A stretch of 64,000 nucleotides of DNA from Phytophthora sp. 'mugwort' (Eukaryota; Oomycota; Peronosporomycetes; Peronosporales; Peronosporaceae). Position 1 is the stretch's first letter; each line of letters begins with the position of its first letter. The position numbers and the translations under genes are program-made. Positions 22,730 to 34,361 of the stretch are shown one piece after another. The DNA lies in NCBI GenBank assembly GCA_033558025.1, contig JAUCEF010000008.1, forward strand, positions 2,418,001 through 2,482,000, read 5' to 3'. Under the pieces are notes generated by a model, which was not told where the DNA came from, searched no databases, and worked only from the letters and a program-made list of their open reading frames with translations.

Positions 22730-24320
22730 ATGAAGTTCCAAGTTATGCCCAAGTCAACGTCGCCCCCGCTCGACCCCCACGAGGCCATCATAGACCGCCT
22801 CCGAGCCATCTTGGAAGATGAGTCAACATCGTCGGACGCCACGACCGTCCTCCGAGCACAGGTGGCCCTCTGGTCGCGAGTGTGCCCCTTGCTAGCCGCG
22901 AACTCAGCATCTCTCGGTTTCGACCCTCTGGATGACTTCGTAACCTCGGTCCTGGCCGACGATGCAACCGTTCCGCCAGCACTCTCTCAACCGGTCCTGT
23001 TATTACCTCCACCCGACACGCAGCTTCCGGGAGTAGCTGCTTCGTACCGCCTCTTCGCCCCCTCCGCTTCACCGTTCCTGACACGGTCTTCCAAGCGACC
23101 AGCCACCCAGAGCGGAACTCGATCCAAGCCTTCATCGGCTAAGAAGCAAAAACGAGTCAAGAAAATACCGACAGATGAGGGCCTATTTCGAGCTGCCTGA
23201 CGACCTTCCGGACCGGGTCGAGAAGATCTAGACGCCATTTTAACAACCGCGGCGTCTCAGGACAAGACACCGTTCCGGCTGGCGTATCCCTGGCGCGGTC
23301 AACGCGTCTGGTACGAACCCGTCAAACACAAGAGCCTCCATTTGGCACACTGGCGGTTCTGCATGCGGTTCCGACGGACGTTCTTCTTGTTCTCTCTCTA
23401 CTCTCCCACCGACAAGGCTAACTCTTGACGCAAGAAGAAGACAAATGCTAACCAAGCTCGACTCAAATTCATCAGTGAAAACATCGAGGTCTTCGGCTAC
23501 TACGGGTTCTTGCGTCTTTTCGAAGATAAGAATCACGACGCGCTGATGCGGTTCGGTGGTCAAGCGGCCAAGCACTCGCCCAGTAGCAAGGTCCAGAAAG
23601 AGATGGTCAACCTTTCCAAGAAGGCTTGGTCACTCTCTACCGTCGGGACCGTTCACGCTACGACCGTGTCATCGCTCGCACACTGAACCCGCTCCATATT
23701 TCCGGCTGTCTACTAAGGCGCTCGCACGCATCGCGTTGGACGTGGCGCATGGACCTCCGCCCACAGCTTCTTGGATCGGTAACAAGTCTCAAGGTCCCTG
23801 GAAGGCGCTGTTTGCCGACAAAGCACTACGTCACACTCAACTCGCAGTGGCCACCGTGCTAAAAAACAAATGCGAGCATCGCCTCCTTTCCTATAAGCCG
23901 TTCAAGGCCTCTGAGGTCGGCGAAGACGATTCAGACGTCGGGGAGGATGGTGACTACACCGCGCTAGCTCCGGCGGCCTTATAGTCGCATCACGCCGTTC
24001 CTCTCCCCAAACCGGCTCTTCACGCACGGGTCTCACCGACTCCGACGAAGCAGACGCCGCGGAGGACGATGACTACGAGGACGGCGAGAGCAAGACAACG
24101 CCGACGACGACAAAGACGACCACGGCAGCGACGAAGACGATGAAGAGCAGGTCGAGCCCAGCGTAGGCAATAACGACGAGCTGGACGGCGAAGTGGGCTC
24201 TCAAGGAGAGTCCGAACTCGAAGACAGGCTCCTCCTACTTCCACAGAAGTCGATGCTCAAGAACAGTCGTCTGAGACTGTTCCTCCGAAATCCCACAAGT
24301 CCAAGTGATGTCACTCCTTA
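22730..24320 (+). pseudogene. Antisense ORF between integrase and 3' LTR of element F
   Basis: An ATG at 22730 opens a 156-codon frame that continues in phase beyond TGA codons at 23198, 23426 and 23684, then shifts by one base near 23680 and stays open to 23984. An acidic Asp/Glu-rich stretch follows at 24036-24230 with one more shift. The reconstructed order is a Pro/Ser-rich N-terminal part, a basic RSKPSSAKKQKRVKK segment near 23125-23165, an aromatic/basic middle (LAYPWRGQRVWYEP, HWRFCMRFRRTFFL at 23279-23390), a second conserved-looking stretch (about 23690-23960) and an acidic tail. I know no such protein. The frame is antisense to the retrotransposon, in the position where some plant Tat-lineage gypsy elements carry extra antisense ORFs. 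Confidence 0.6.
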
Positions 24321-24549
24321 AGGAACGCCTCCCTGTTTGTTTTCGTTCTTCATTTCCATGTTTAGCGTTCCATTAATATCCACTTTATCAAATATACTCA
24401 CCTAATTCTGCCGTTCCGTTTCTCGGCCTCCTTTAAACCCCTTGCGACACTAATCATTCTCCTGGCTCGAGATACACCTCGACATTTACACCATCAGTAA
24501 ATTTTTTCACCCACCTCAGCATTTTCATCAGCCAGTCCAGCGCTCCGTC

Positions 24550-26146
24550 TTAGCCCAGGTAGACCGTTTTAGCTCTTTCAGGCCGTTCGAAAGCATCGAT
24601 TAGCTCAGCATATTCGGGTCTCAATTCCGTCCTCGAAAGCCAAAACGTCACGTGGTTCGCAGTCAATACTAGGTACTCCATCGTCTTGTTCCTTCGTTGT
24701 TTGGCCACCACCTCCAAAATCGGGGAATCCACGCCAGCTATCACAGTGCCTTCTCGTCCGATCGTTAATCTTTCTACAAAACTCGACACAGGCAAGTCGG
24801 ATTCCTCCAAAGGACCATATTTCGCTTCTCCGCTTTCTTCATCTACTCCATCCGGTGTGTCAGCCATGAACGGGCGCGTCCAGCGTCCACGGAATCTCTT
24901 TAGTCGGTTGACATTCACGGTCACGATGTTGTCTGGATGCGTCGGGATTTCGATCCGATACGCATTTTCGCCGACTTTGCTTCGGACGCGGTAAGGACCA
25001 TTCCAAGCGAAGGCGAGCTTTTTCGTATGCTTCTCTCCTCGGCTTGGTCGGAATGAACTGATAAACCCATACGGGTCACCAACTTCATACACGACCTCTC
25101 GCTGTTAGTGTAACCGCTACTCATGTCTATCTTAAGCTTTGACCAAGAGCCTTTTGACCAAACAACGAGGGTCTTTTAGCGAGCGGTACAGTCTCGACGG
25201 TATTAAGCCACCTCGTCGCTTTTCCATTTCTTACCTACGTTTAGAAATGCCAAGTCCAATGGAAGTACCGGGTCCCGCCCATACAACGAGAAGAACGAAG
25301 TGTCACCTAATGCCTCGTGATAAGCAGTTCGATAGGCAAACAACACCCTCGGCAAATACAAATCCCAGTCCGTCTGTGCTTCACTAATATACATCTTGAG
25401 CATTCCGATCAGAGCCCTGTTGAACCGCTCCACTAAGCCCTGAGTCTGAGGATGGTATGATGCACCAAATACCTTTTTGACCCCCAAAATCTCATAGAAA
25501 GACTTAGCCAGAGCCGAGATGAAGTTTGATCCACGGTCACTTAATAAACGGGACTGTGCATCGTGCCGAGCTACTACTCCGTTCACCATTACTCGCACAA
25601 ATATCATCGTATCGAGACGATCTACCGCGAACGCCTTCACCGTGTAAAGTAATCAACGAAGACCAGGATGTACTTGTTTTCAGCGTCTGTCTCAATCAAA
25701 GGTCCGATCGCATCCCATCCACTACGAGCAACGAGAACGGTCCAGTCAAGTCGACTATTGTCCTCTGCATCAGGCCGGACCGCCAGAGTCGATGCCCTTT
25801 TCTGCTCCCACAATCATCACACTCACGGACGTATTCAGCCACGTCCTCTCGCCAACCAGGCCAGAACCCATATCTCCTTATGCGATCACACGTCTTCGTG
25901 AGTCCCAAATGAGCTGAAAGAATGTCCGAGTGACAGTAGCACGGTTTCTACGTGTGATAATGGTATTACCAGCACGGCCAAAGATCTTGCCGGTCCCACT
26001 TGAGCCGGTAAGTTCACGCGCCGCATCAACACGCCGTTAAGTACTTCATACCATGGAGCCATTTTCACCACACGCGCTCTCAAGAGCGGGTCCAACGGTA
26101 GAGCAGCATCCAGAAGGAACGCCGCCAGAGCCTTCACCCAAGGCAC
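24550..26146 (-). pseudogene. Element F integrase with C-terminal SH3/chromo-type tail
   Basis: Minus-strand frames give the N-terminal zinc-binding part (KTCDRIRRYGFWPGWREDV...CDDC near 25800-25900). The core follows with SDRGSNF at about 25535-25550 (second Asp) and HPQTQGLVERFNR at about 25410-25450 (catalytic Glu). The C-terminal region is an open 180-codon frame (25092-24550) with AFAWNGPYRVRSKVGENAYRIE, a typical post-integrase GPYRV module, and a chromodomain-like YLVLTANHVTFWL near the end. A frameshift or stop near 25120 and others near 25650 separate the parts. The first core Asp (LTGPF) may be degraded. Confidence 0.75.
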
Positions 26147-26152
26147 GACTTG

Positions 26153-27360
26153 CTATTCCGACAGGAACTTATCCGAGTTCAATCCATACAAATACAAAGG
26201 CGAGACGGGAAGGTTCACAGGCGTTCCTTCCCCGTCCTGTGTAGGCTCGGTCCCCGGATCCAGCACACAGTCGTCCGTTCTTTCATCGCCGAACTCGTAG
26301 TAACAGGTTCCGGCCCTTGTTCGGGTCGCTCCCCGACTGAATCGGGAGCCAGGTCCTCTTTCCGTTGGATCCGGATTCAGTAATTTCATCATCGTCGGTA
26401 GAGGATTCAACAAATCAGCCATAGTGACAGCAGCCACACGATCAGCAGGTAAGCGAGACAACCCATCAACGTGCCCCATAGTGGTCCCTGGCTTATGATG
26501 CACCTTGAATTGCAAATTCGACAACTCCATCGCCCACCCTGCCAATTTCGCATTCGAAGTACGGTTTCCCGGGCCGAACACCCACGTTAAAGCCTGGTGG
26601 TCCGTGGATCGAACTCGCGTTTGTCTAGGTAGCAACGGAACTTCCTTGTTGCCCACACTATGCCCCAACATTCAATCTCCGAAATGCCGTCTTGCTTCGT
26701 TATCCAATTTTTCTGTGAGCTGGTCAACAACTTGCTCGCTTGAGTCACGACACGGTTGAGACCGTCCACTTCCTCCATGAGGCACGCTCCCACCGCGTAA
26801 CGAGACGAACCCACAAAAAGCTTAAATCTACGCTTAGGATCGGGATACACAAAATTGGAGGCTTCGCTAGGGCCCGCTTTAGTTGTCGAAAAGCATTCTC
26901 ACAGTCTTCACTCCAAACATAAGGCGCGTCCTTGATCTTTAACCGTTCCAGTGGAGCAGAAACCAGAGCGTACCCTCGAATGTAGCGTCGAAAATAGTTC
27001 GTAATCCCCAAGAAAGATCTTATTTCGTGTACGGCTCGAGGTCGCTAAACGTTCATCACTGCTTCGACCTTTTCGGGATTCGACAAGATCCGACGGAGTC
27101 ACAATTGTCGAGAACAGTTGAGCGGCCCCAAAACATCTAATATGTCGTCGATTAAAGGCATAGGATAGCAGTCTCTTACAGTCACCGCATTCAACATTCT
27201 GTAGTCAATACAGAAACGGATTCACCGTCCGGTGTTCCTATCACTAGCACCGGACTGGCACACGGACTCTTGGACGGACGGATCAGTCCCAGTTCTTCGT
27301 ATGGCTCTATTTCTGCCTCCATGACTTCTCCTTTTGCTAATAAGACTTGGCACGGCTGTT
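26153..27360 (-). pseudogene. Element F RT remnant with palm deletion, plus RNase H
   Basis: The RT start survives in fragments (a Leu-Ile-Arg-Pro-Ser-containing fingers motif near 27270-27300, then [13 protein letters not shown] and ILDVLG-like sequence near 27120-27200). It then jumps into the post-catalytic LGITNYFRRYIRGYALVSAPLERLK at about 26935-27010. The segment that should contain the YxDD box is missing, only about 50 bp of unclear sequence lying between. RNase H is readable: AYAVGACLMEEVDG-like sequence near 26760-26800, DHQALTWVFG near 26575-26610 and FKVHHKPGTTMGHVDGLSRLP near 26440-26510. Stops separate the parts. The element could not have made reverse transcriptase. Confidence 0.7.
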
Positions 27361-29491
27361 ACTTTATCGGCGCACTGTCCCCTGTATCGATCTTGAAATG
27401 TAACAGCTCTGTCAGACCCGGTTTCTTCGAGGACTCCATAAACATATCCCGAAAGCCATTCAACTCGGTCTGAAACAACTGCTTCTGTTCTCCAGCCAGC
27501 GTGGACCCCGAGAAATCGGCTACTAGCTCATCTACCTTGTCAGTCAGGATCTCAGGACGAGACGCTTTGACCTTCTCTTCGACGGTCTCTTTCCGTTCCT
27601 CTACCAACAACGCGGTCGCTACTGCTTCTTCCGACTCACCAGGTTCCGTTGATAGTCCAGTCACTTCTACTGGTTTTAGACGACGTTCGAAGTCAAAAGC
27701 CTCTGCAGGATCACGGATGTAGAAGCCACTATGGCGCACTTCCGGATCCAACACTCGTCCGTTGACGCGTTACATATTTCCGCGATTAATTTGTCATCCT
27801 CGACAGAGCTAAGCGAGCGGGCGACACACAGAATAGGAGGTAAGTCCAGAGATCTTCTACGAGAACCGTAGCTCCCTTCATGATGTCTCCATCCACAAGA
27901 GCCGTCACTAGCGCCTGTCCTCGCGGCGGAAGACGGATTGACGCTGCCATAGTGCCATGTACGTGTGTTGCACAGTCGTGACCCCCAAGGACAACACTTT
28001 TCCCGAGCCTTTGAGTAACATAGTTCGCTCATCCACATCAATCACGGCCTTGATGGCGCTCAAAGCGTCCACGCCTAGAATAGCGTCCACGTGAAGACAG
28101 TCCGCGACCAGCACTTAAAGCTTGGCTTCCACCGATCCTAATCTAATAGGCAGGACTATCCATCCCCGGATGCGAAGGCGATGCCCCCAGGAACTCCTTA
28201 CGCGTCCCTCGTACGGTTCCAGATGCTTAGCGGAGGGACTTCGGCTTCTTCTTCATCATCGAGCGGCTCTTTTCGACCAGAAATCCATCCTTCATACTCG
28301 TCTCGTTCCTCCTTCAGTATCCTGAACACTGTTGACGAACGATAGATCTCAACATTTTCGGACGGATGGCCTCCTTATCATAGCGCCTCGGTACAGGCAT
28401 AGTTTCGGCAATGAAACTACGATTTCCTCTTCAGGGTCTATTCAGCGTACGATATTCTCCTTCACGACCTCTTCGCAATCATCTGCCTCTTCGCCAATAG
28501 CAGCAACGACTCCCTCTTCGCCTTCTCCTCCCGAACCAGTATCCGCGGCTTCCATACAATCCGTAACTCCAATCTCAATAAAGTCAACCTCCACTTTCTC
28601 CACGTCTGATACTTGGTTCGTATTCGAATCAGTCACAGTCTCCGGTGCACTCACCAGACGATCCACTTGGAGGGGCACAGACGTAATAAAGTCTCGGTTC
28701 GCACGTTTCGCCTGGGAAGTGTTCCTCAAAGTCTCATGGAACCACTCTGGCCAATATTCGGGCGACACCGTTCCTTCGGGTGACGCACTCTGTTTCCGTT
28801 TCCAGTACTTCCGTCTGCAACCCGAGAAACCGTGTCATCTCCTCCAAGGATGGCTATTTCTGCGTCTCAGCATTCTGCCTTTATCCGTCACTTCAGTTCG
28901 ACTTCGTCGGGGGATAGATCCGCTCCTCGATTTCCTTGTCATACTTCTCTTCTTCTACAGCGACTTCTTATCCAGCTAGAACACTAGATTCTAAACCAGG
29001 CTCGCACAGGTCCATTGCCTCTAACTCAGTATTCGTGCATAAACGAGAGAGAGGAGAGGGACTTCCTCTCTCTATCCCCTCCGCTTCCTCATCAGTATCG
29101 TCTTGAATATCTTCGGGTATGCGTTTCACCGTAGTCGCACGCACTACTTCAGCCGTCATTCATTCTTCGTCGGACGACAACGGTTACCTTTCGCCACTTG
29201 TAAAACCGAGTCCCTCTCTCGTACTAACGTCCTTCCGTTCAATGACACAGTCAACAGCACTACCGTTCTCCTCTTCGACAGTGGCGCTCCCTTCAGCAAT
29301 TCCTTCGTCGTAGTCAACACTGGGTTCCACACTTGTGCTCGGTTCCTCAGCTTCTTCATGACGCGGCAACCGGCCCAATCGTCGCTCTCCACTTCATCTT
29401 CTTCCGCTGCATCTTCTTGATCGATCCACTCTTCCACATAGTCATCTGAGTCTGAGTCAAGCACTTCCAACCCTTCTTCCTCTTCACACAC
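27359..29491 (-). pseudogene. Element F protease and acidic spacers
   Basis: The 131-codon frame 27754-27359 is the protease-RT tether ending in GFRDMFMESSKKPGLTELL and FKIDTGDSAPIK, which directly precedes RT in related elements. Upstream, ILGVDALSAIKAVIDV (about 28030-28080) is the C-terminal retropepsin-like strand. NGRTLVRERDS (about 29210-29245) is a plausible degenerate active-site strand. Between them are acidic, low-complexity frames (28768-28442, 29159-28968, 29491-29156). Order fits a gypsy protease split by a spacer or insertion, but the active-site Asp-Ser/Thr-Gly is not intact. Confidence 0.5.
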
Positions 29492-29794
29492 ACATCATCA
29501 AACCGGATCCCGTCCGCGCAACATTTCTCCCACAGTCAATCGTCGAGTCAGTTCCTAGACAAGAAGAAGGAGTGACTCTCTCCTTCCTTTCCTCCCGACA
29601 CCCTCATAGTTGTGTAGCAGGATGCACCGGAGCAGCTCTTGATCCTCCAGCAGTCTTGGCCAAATCGCGCAACCCAGTCGGTGTAATACACTCAGCATTT
29701 CCGTGCCCACGGTCTTCACAAAGTAACAGCCTCGGGAGAAACGACCTCCTGGGTTGCCGCCTACACCGTGACCTCAGTACGGTTCTTCACACTC

Positions 29795-31511
29795 CGCGAT
29801 GATGTGCCCCAATTGACCGCACCGACGACAGGTCAGTCGCTGCCTTGAACAATTAGCGGGGTTGCACCCCTTTCTATCACACCGTCCTCACACACTGATA
29901 CCGTCACGCGTCCGATCGTCAGGAGCCATACTGATGCCCCTGAATGGTCGTCCGTTCCCTTGCCCTTCTCGAACTGTAGCCGGTTGACTCTGTACGACCG
30001 CAACTATGGGAGCAACATCCGGCGACGATCGCCATTTGTGGTCACCTGCCGCTGCCACTGCTGCTGCTGCTGCTGCACCAGGTAACGCACCTGCTGCGCT
30101 AGCTCATCAATTGATCAATTGCTGACTGCACGGGGCCAGGTCGGGCTTTTGTCTGAGCTTCGTCAGCAAACTCGTTCTCCTCTTCCATAGGGCGATGCAT
30201 GTCCTTGAATATTAACTGTTCACACGCCTCAGGGATGTCGCACGTAGGACTCGAATCGATAGCCAACTACCGTTTGTTTGTCTAACCACGACGGAAAAGC
30301 TGGTATCTCATGCGAGGGTCCGGGTAATCTAAAGCGTCACAGAGATCCGAGACACGGTCTCCCCACTCCTCCTCAGATTCACTGCGCTCGCGCCGCGTAG
30401 AATTCAAGCGTTCCCATAGCTCATCCCGGTACAACCCAGGAAATGGCTGTGGAACCGTACCTCCAGCGTACGGAGCGTCTTGATGGTCTAATTTCCCCTC
30501 CATCGTTCAGCTTCTCGTCCCTTCAACTTCTGGCGGAACACCAACAACCGTGACTGATCTGGTAGCCCTTCGGTGTAAGATGCAAAAGATTCCCGGAAGT
30601 CTCGGGCTTTCTAGACAGTAGCCGTGTCCGAGTAAAACATGGGTAGCACCTTAACCGCATTCGAGACTCGACTCGACATAGCGAACGATCTGGCCGTCCG
30701 GGTAGAAGAAGCCCCTCCTTGGCCACCGTGCCCCTACCCCGCCTGTTGATAAGCCGTCTTTCCCACAAATCCAGGGCGAAGCCGAGCACCTCCCGTCATT
30801 TGTGGAGCGGTCAGTCCCGGTCGCAGTGAGCTTCTGGCCTGCTCTGAGCTTCTCACCGTCTGTCGACTTCCAGGTCTCGGTTGAGCTCTCCGACCCGTAG
30901 TTGCCGATGAACTCACTACTCGAGCTACTCTTCGAGACGTTGGAACCGGGGTAGTCCCGCCAGATAACTGTCTGGGGCCGCTAAGTGGGCTTCGCAGAGC
31001 TGAGACTCGTGCCGAAATACAACTCGAGGTTACCGTCTTCACCGACCGATACGCAGCTCCCTGCCTCTTTCTCTTCTCTTCAGAGCCTGGTGTAATTCCA
31101 AACTCACGCTTCATCGACCGTTCCCAACCCACTGTCGGTCGGTCCGATATGCGTGCTTCCGGTCCAGTGTAGAGAGGTATGAACCCACTCTGTATCTTCC
31201 TGGGAGCCTCCACTGGTAACTGCTCATAGGCCTCCATGTACTCGTCGTCAAACTATTTCTTGTACGGATCTCCATACTCTCCTTTGTAATCTACAGCGTA
31301 ACCACCGACACCAATCTCGTCTCTGTCTACGGTCGATCTCAGACTCACTGGTCTTCCTCCTCTCCGCTTTCACGCGTACCTCCTCCTTCTGTTCTTCTGG
31401 TTCAACCTCGGGCGGGTCTTCGTATTCGCTCGCATCGTCACCCGTAGTCGCCCAGAGGCTCCTCATAACTTCTCCTTGCAACGCCTCGCGTCCGGCCGGG
31501 GTCGAGACCAT
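29795..31511 (-). pseudogene. Element F gag with CCHC zinc knuckle
   Basis: Frames at 31511-31248, 31237-30734 and 30503-30282 give a charged N-terminal part, an Arg/Ser-rich middle and ELWERLNSTRRERSESEEEW, typical of the capsid C-terminal/linker of gypsy gag. A CX2CX4HX4C knuckle, CRRCGQLGHIIAEC, is encoded at about 29800-29845. A CTG/CAG repeat at about 30055-30078 would encode poly-Gln. Frameshifts lie near 31245, 30730 and 30280. Confidence 0.65.
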
Positions 31512-31763
31512 GCTCGAGCGGTCGACGCTACTTCTGAAGCGTCCCCCAGCCCCAGTGTCCTGTGGGCTCCTTCTCTTTGGCCTTCCGGCCCTTGACTGGT
31601 CCGCGATTTCTGTCAGATTCCAGTCGATCCACTTCCGACCGTATTACCGAGGCTGTTTCTCTTGTCCGTCTTCATCATGACCGCCCTCGTTCTGACGTGT
31701 CATGGCATCATCTTCGTCTCCGACTGCGCGATCTCCATACAGTCGCGTCATCTCTTCACTCTT

Positions 31764-31950
31764 AGCTCCGCTTGGATCAGTTGTCCGTCTTGGCCTCTGT
31801 CGTGCTGATCCTTTCACACACGCGCGTCACCCAAACGCTCACCTTAGTCTTTCACCGTAGCTCCACTTGGGTCAGTTGTCCGTCTTGGCCTCTGCCGAAC
31901 TGATCCTTTCACACACTCGTGTATCACAAATGCTCACTTCCCTTCACTTC
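31764..31950. repeat. Tandem repeat of about 94 bp in the element F leader
   Basis: The 94-bp unit 31764-31857 is repeated at 31858-31950 with about a dozen differences; both contain TCAGTTGTCCGTCTTGGCCT. It lies between the 5' LTR and gag, where packaging or translation signals would be expected. Confidence 0.8.
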
Positions 31951-32191
31951 CGACCGTTCCTAGCGACGCTCCGCCGAGACCGGGCTTCTCTAGACCTGCC
32001 TGGTACGGTTCCTCTCCACCTTCGAGTGTGAGGCATCCTTCAACGCATGTCCTGGCGCCGCTGACGACGTATGGGCCCCCTGCCAAGCGTACGCTCACTA
32101 CAATCGAAGGGGAGACTTCACGCTCCAGTCTCCGTCACTCTCAAGGCGCGCTGCTTCATACCGAAGACACTACCCTGCTTCTCCACCAAGT

Positions 32192-32722
32192 TGTCGCGAG
32201 CCGTCCTCGGATGGGTCGGTCCTCTAGGTGTATGGAAGCAGAACGCTAGGAGAAAGTTAAAATGACCAATAAATTAATATATAAGAATTAACGTGTTGGA
32301 TCCAAGGCTTTTTTACGACTGATCTCTTCCTTCACACCAGCGGGCAGTGACCCTCCTATCTGTCCGTACATGGCGATCGTTCCGTCACCCCTTCCTACGC
32401 TCCACCATTCCCTTGTCCTAAGCGGTTCCAGTGTAGCCACGCTCCCGTGACGTCCGTCCTTGCGGGCTAGCCGACAACCTCGCTCCTCCAGATTCGAATA
32501 CCGTTCTTCAATGCCGTTAACTGGCGCATCAGTTCCGGCGATCTGAGTCCGAGCCAACCGTTGGCAAGAACCTGATTTGGGTCGCCTCACCCATCTAGCG
32601 ACAGGGCTTCATGCTCATCATCATAGCGCTACTCAGCCAGTAACTGCTCAGCTATCGTCGCTTCGCCCAGCGGACGGACCAGGCCGTGCCCGAGACGGTT
32701 GCCACCGTTACTACTCGGGACA
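32192..32722 (-). repeat. 5' LTR of element F
   Basis: This 531-bp copy includes a segment at about 32488-32540 absent from the left copy. Minus-strand ends are TGTCCCGAG and GGCTCGCGACA. Immediately downstream on the minus strand is ACTTGGTGGAGAAGC, a possible primer-binding site (TGG start). Confidence 0.8.
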
Positions 32723-34361
32723 CGGCAGAGGTACGTACATAGTCAATAGAAATGACATCATAATGAAACCAAGTATGTAACAAGTTTACTTAATTATGCA
32801 AAACGGATGGCATCGGGGGTATGTTTTGCTTCGCTGCGCTCCGCAAAGGCAATCGCTGCGCTCCTGCGAAGAAAAGATTCTAAGTTTGGTCCGCTACAGT
32901 GCTCGACTCGCAAAGCTCGGCGCTGGGCCCGCCTTCGCAAATACCGCGCGGGTTTGCTACGGTAACGCGACCTCGCAACCGCTCGCTCCGATTTTGTCTT
33001 TCACCCCCTCTAAAATTGTATACGAAGCTTCCAGCTAGCCCAGCTACAGGTGAAGGAAGAAACGGACTCGTTCTTGTATCCGATAGTACAGGATGCATGG
33101 ATGAGTCAGAGTACCGATACCTACGCGACATACGGACAGCAAACGTATAGTGTAACTACACAAATGTACCTAACGGTGCATTGCAATTCCACCGTGAAGC
33201 TACTATACGAACAAAACGAGCTCCCATTAACTTCCCGTCGACGCAGTCGTTCGATTGCATCGACGTTGCATCATTTGGTTCAGAATGAAAAAAATGCAGG
33301 GCCAAACCCGAGGCCATAATCTTGAGGTACAGTACGAGGAATGTCTATAAATCAGTGTTTTCAGGGGATCTGTCAAGCACTGACTCAGCGATTGTAAAGT
33401 AGTAGTATTACCTGGCTATATCACGATGCATATTACAAGCATCAAAAACTAGAGGAGCGCACTTACATTCATAGTGCCTGGCATTTTATCAGCAGTTTCC
33501 TGTTTGTCGTCCTTCATAGCGACAGTGTCTAGAAATCCGCGGTGGTAGCAGCCGGCCGCCCCAAAAAAGCCGCAAGACGTCGACGTGTTGGCGGGGCCAC
33601 CTTACGTTAAGTATGCCTAATAAGCTAAACGTCACCTTCTTTGCAAAACCGACCGCGAGCCCAAGGCGGTGGCTATGTTAAAAAGAACGAATGAAGCCAG
33701 CGAGTCGATCTACTAGCAGGGTCCACTCCATCAAGAGGGATTTGGGCAAGGTGGTGTGTGGAACGCTAAGGAGACCCGGACAGCAAGGACGAGGAGACCA
33801 AGGACGACTGCGAGATGCAGTCATGGAGGATGCTGGTCCTGCGCCAAACTACGTCTGGGTCCCTGGACTGAGCAACCTTAAGCGCTGCAAGGCCCTCGCC
33901 AGTGTTGACTGGCCAACTGTTCCTAGTACCAAATGTAGACATTTTTGTAGTAGTAACAGTATTCGCCGAGTAGTAAGTTAAATGTTGCAATAATACTCTT
34001 CCAAGCTATTGCACTAATCTCAGTGAAGATCACTGATTGATGAAAATCCTCGTACTATCATTGTACTGGGCACGCCGGACAGGTGTCGACCGATCCGGTG
34101 TTCGTATCCTGCCGGAATTCCACATGCGCAGAGAGTTAATGCTAATTGATCTTTTGTATGAAGGTTTCCTCGACATCGGACGATAGCAAATCGCGCGTGG
34201 CATCCTGCTCACGCCCATGCTTACATAGGTACAGTGTATTCCCAACGTTACCGGTACATTGCTCGCAGCACTCAACAAACGTGAGTCAGTCCTCATTTCC
34301 GGTTTTACCTCCTACTGCACACAACAGTTTCAGCAATTTTACCCAAGTCAGTCCGCTCACG
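32723..34361. other. Intergenic stretch, no gene recognised
   Basis: This is the sequence to the right of element F up to GIP-like gene 1. It holds a GC-rich patch with repeated CGCTGCGCTC near 32830-32870 and several open but unrecognised frames (33050-33319, 33691-33981). The last 100 bp before 34362 are the probable promoter/5' UTR of the next gene. Confidence 0.6.
34330..34361 (+). promoter_or_regulatory. Possible initiator-like element and short 5' UTR of GIP-like gene 1
   Basis: TTTCAGCAATTTTACC lies about 18-33 bp before the ATG and resembles the CAWTTT part of the oomycete initiator consensus. It is a pattern match only. Confidence 0.3.

Larger units (their letters stand above)
20990..32722 (-). 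mobile_element. Ty3/gypsy element F, two LTRs, internally deleted
   Basis: This 11.7-kb minus-strand element is bounded by direct LTR copies (20990-21478 and 32192-32722). The flanks carry CGGC at 20986-20989 and again at 32723-32726, a candidate 4-bp target duplication. On the minus strand the 3' LTR starts TGCCCCGAG right after a GGGGAGGA polypurine tract, and the 5' LTR starts TGTCCCGAG. Order along the minus strand is 5' LTR, repeat-containing leader, gag, zinc knuckle, protease/spacer, truncated RT, RNase H, integrase, antisense ORF, 3' LTR. Stops, frameshifts and an RT deletion make it non-autonomous. LTR divergence shows that it is old compared with copia H. Confidence 0.8.
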
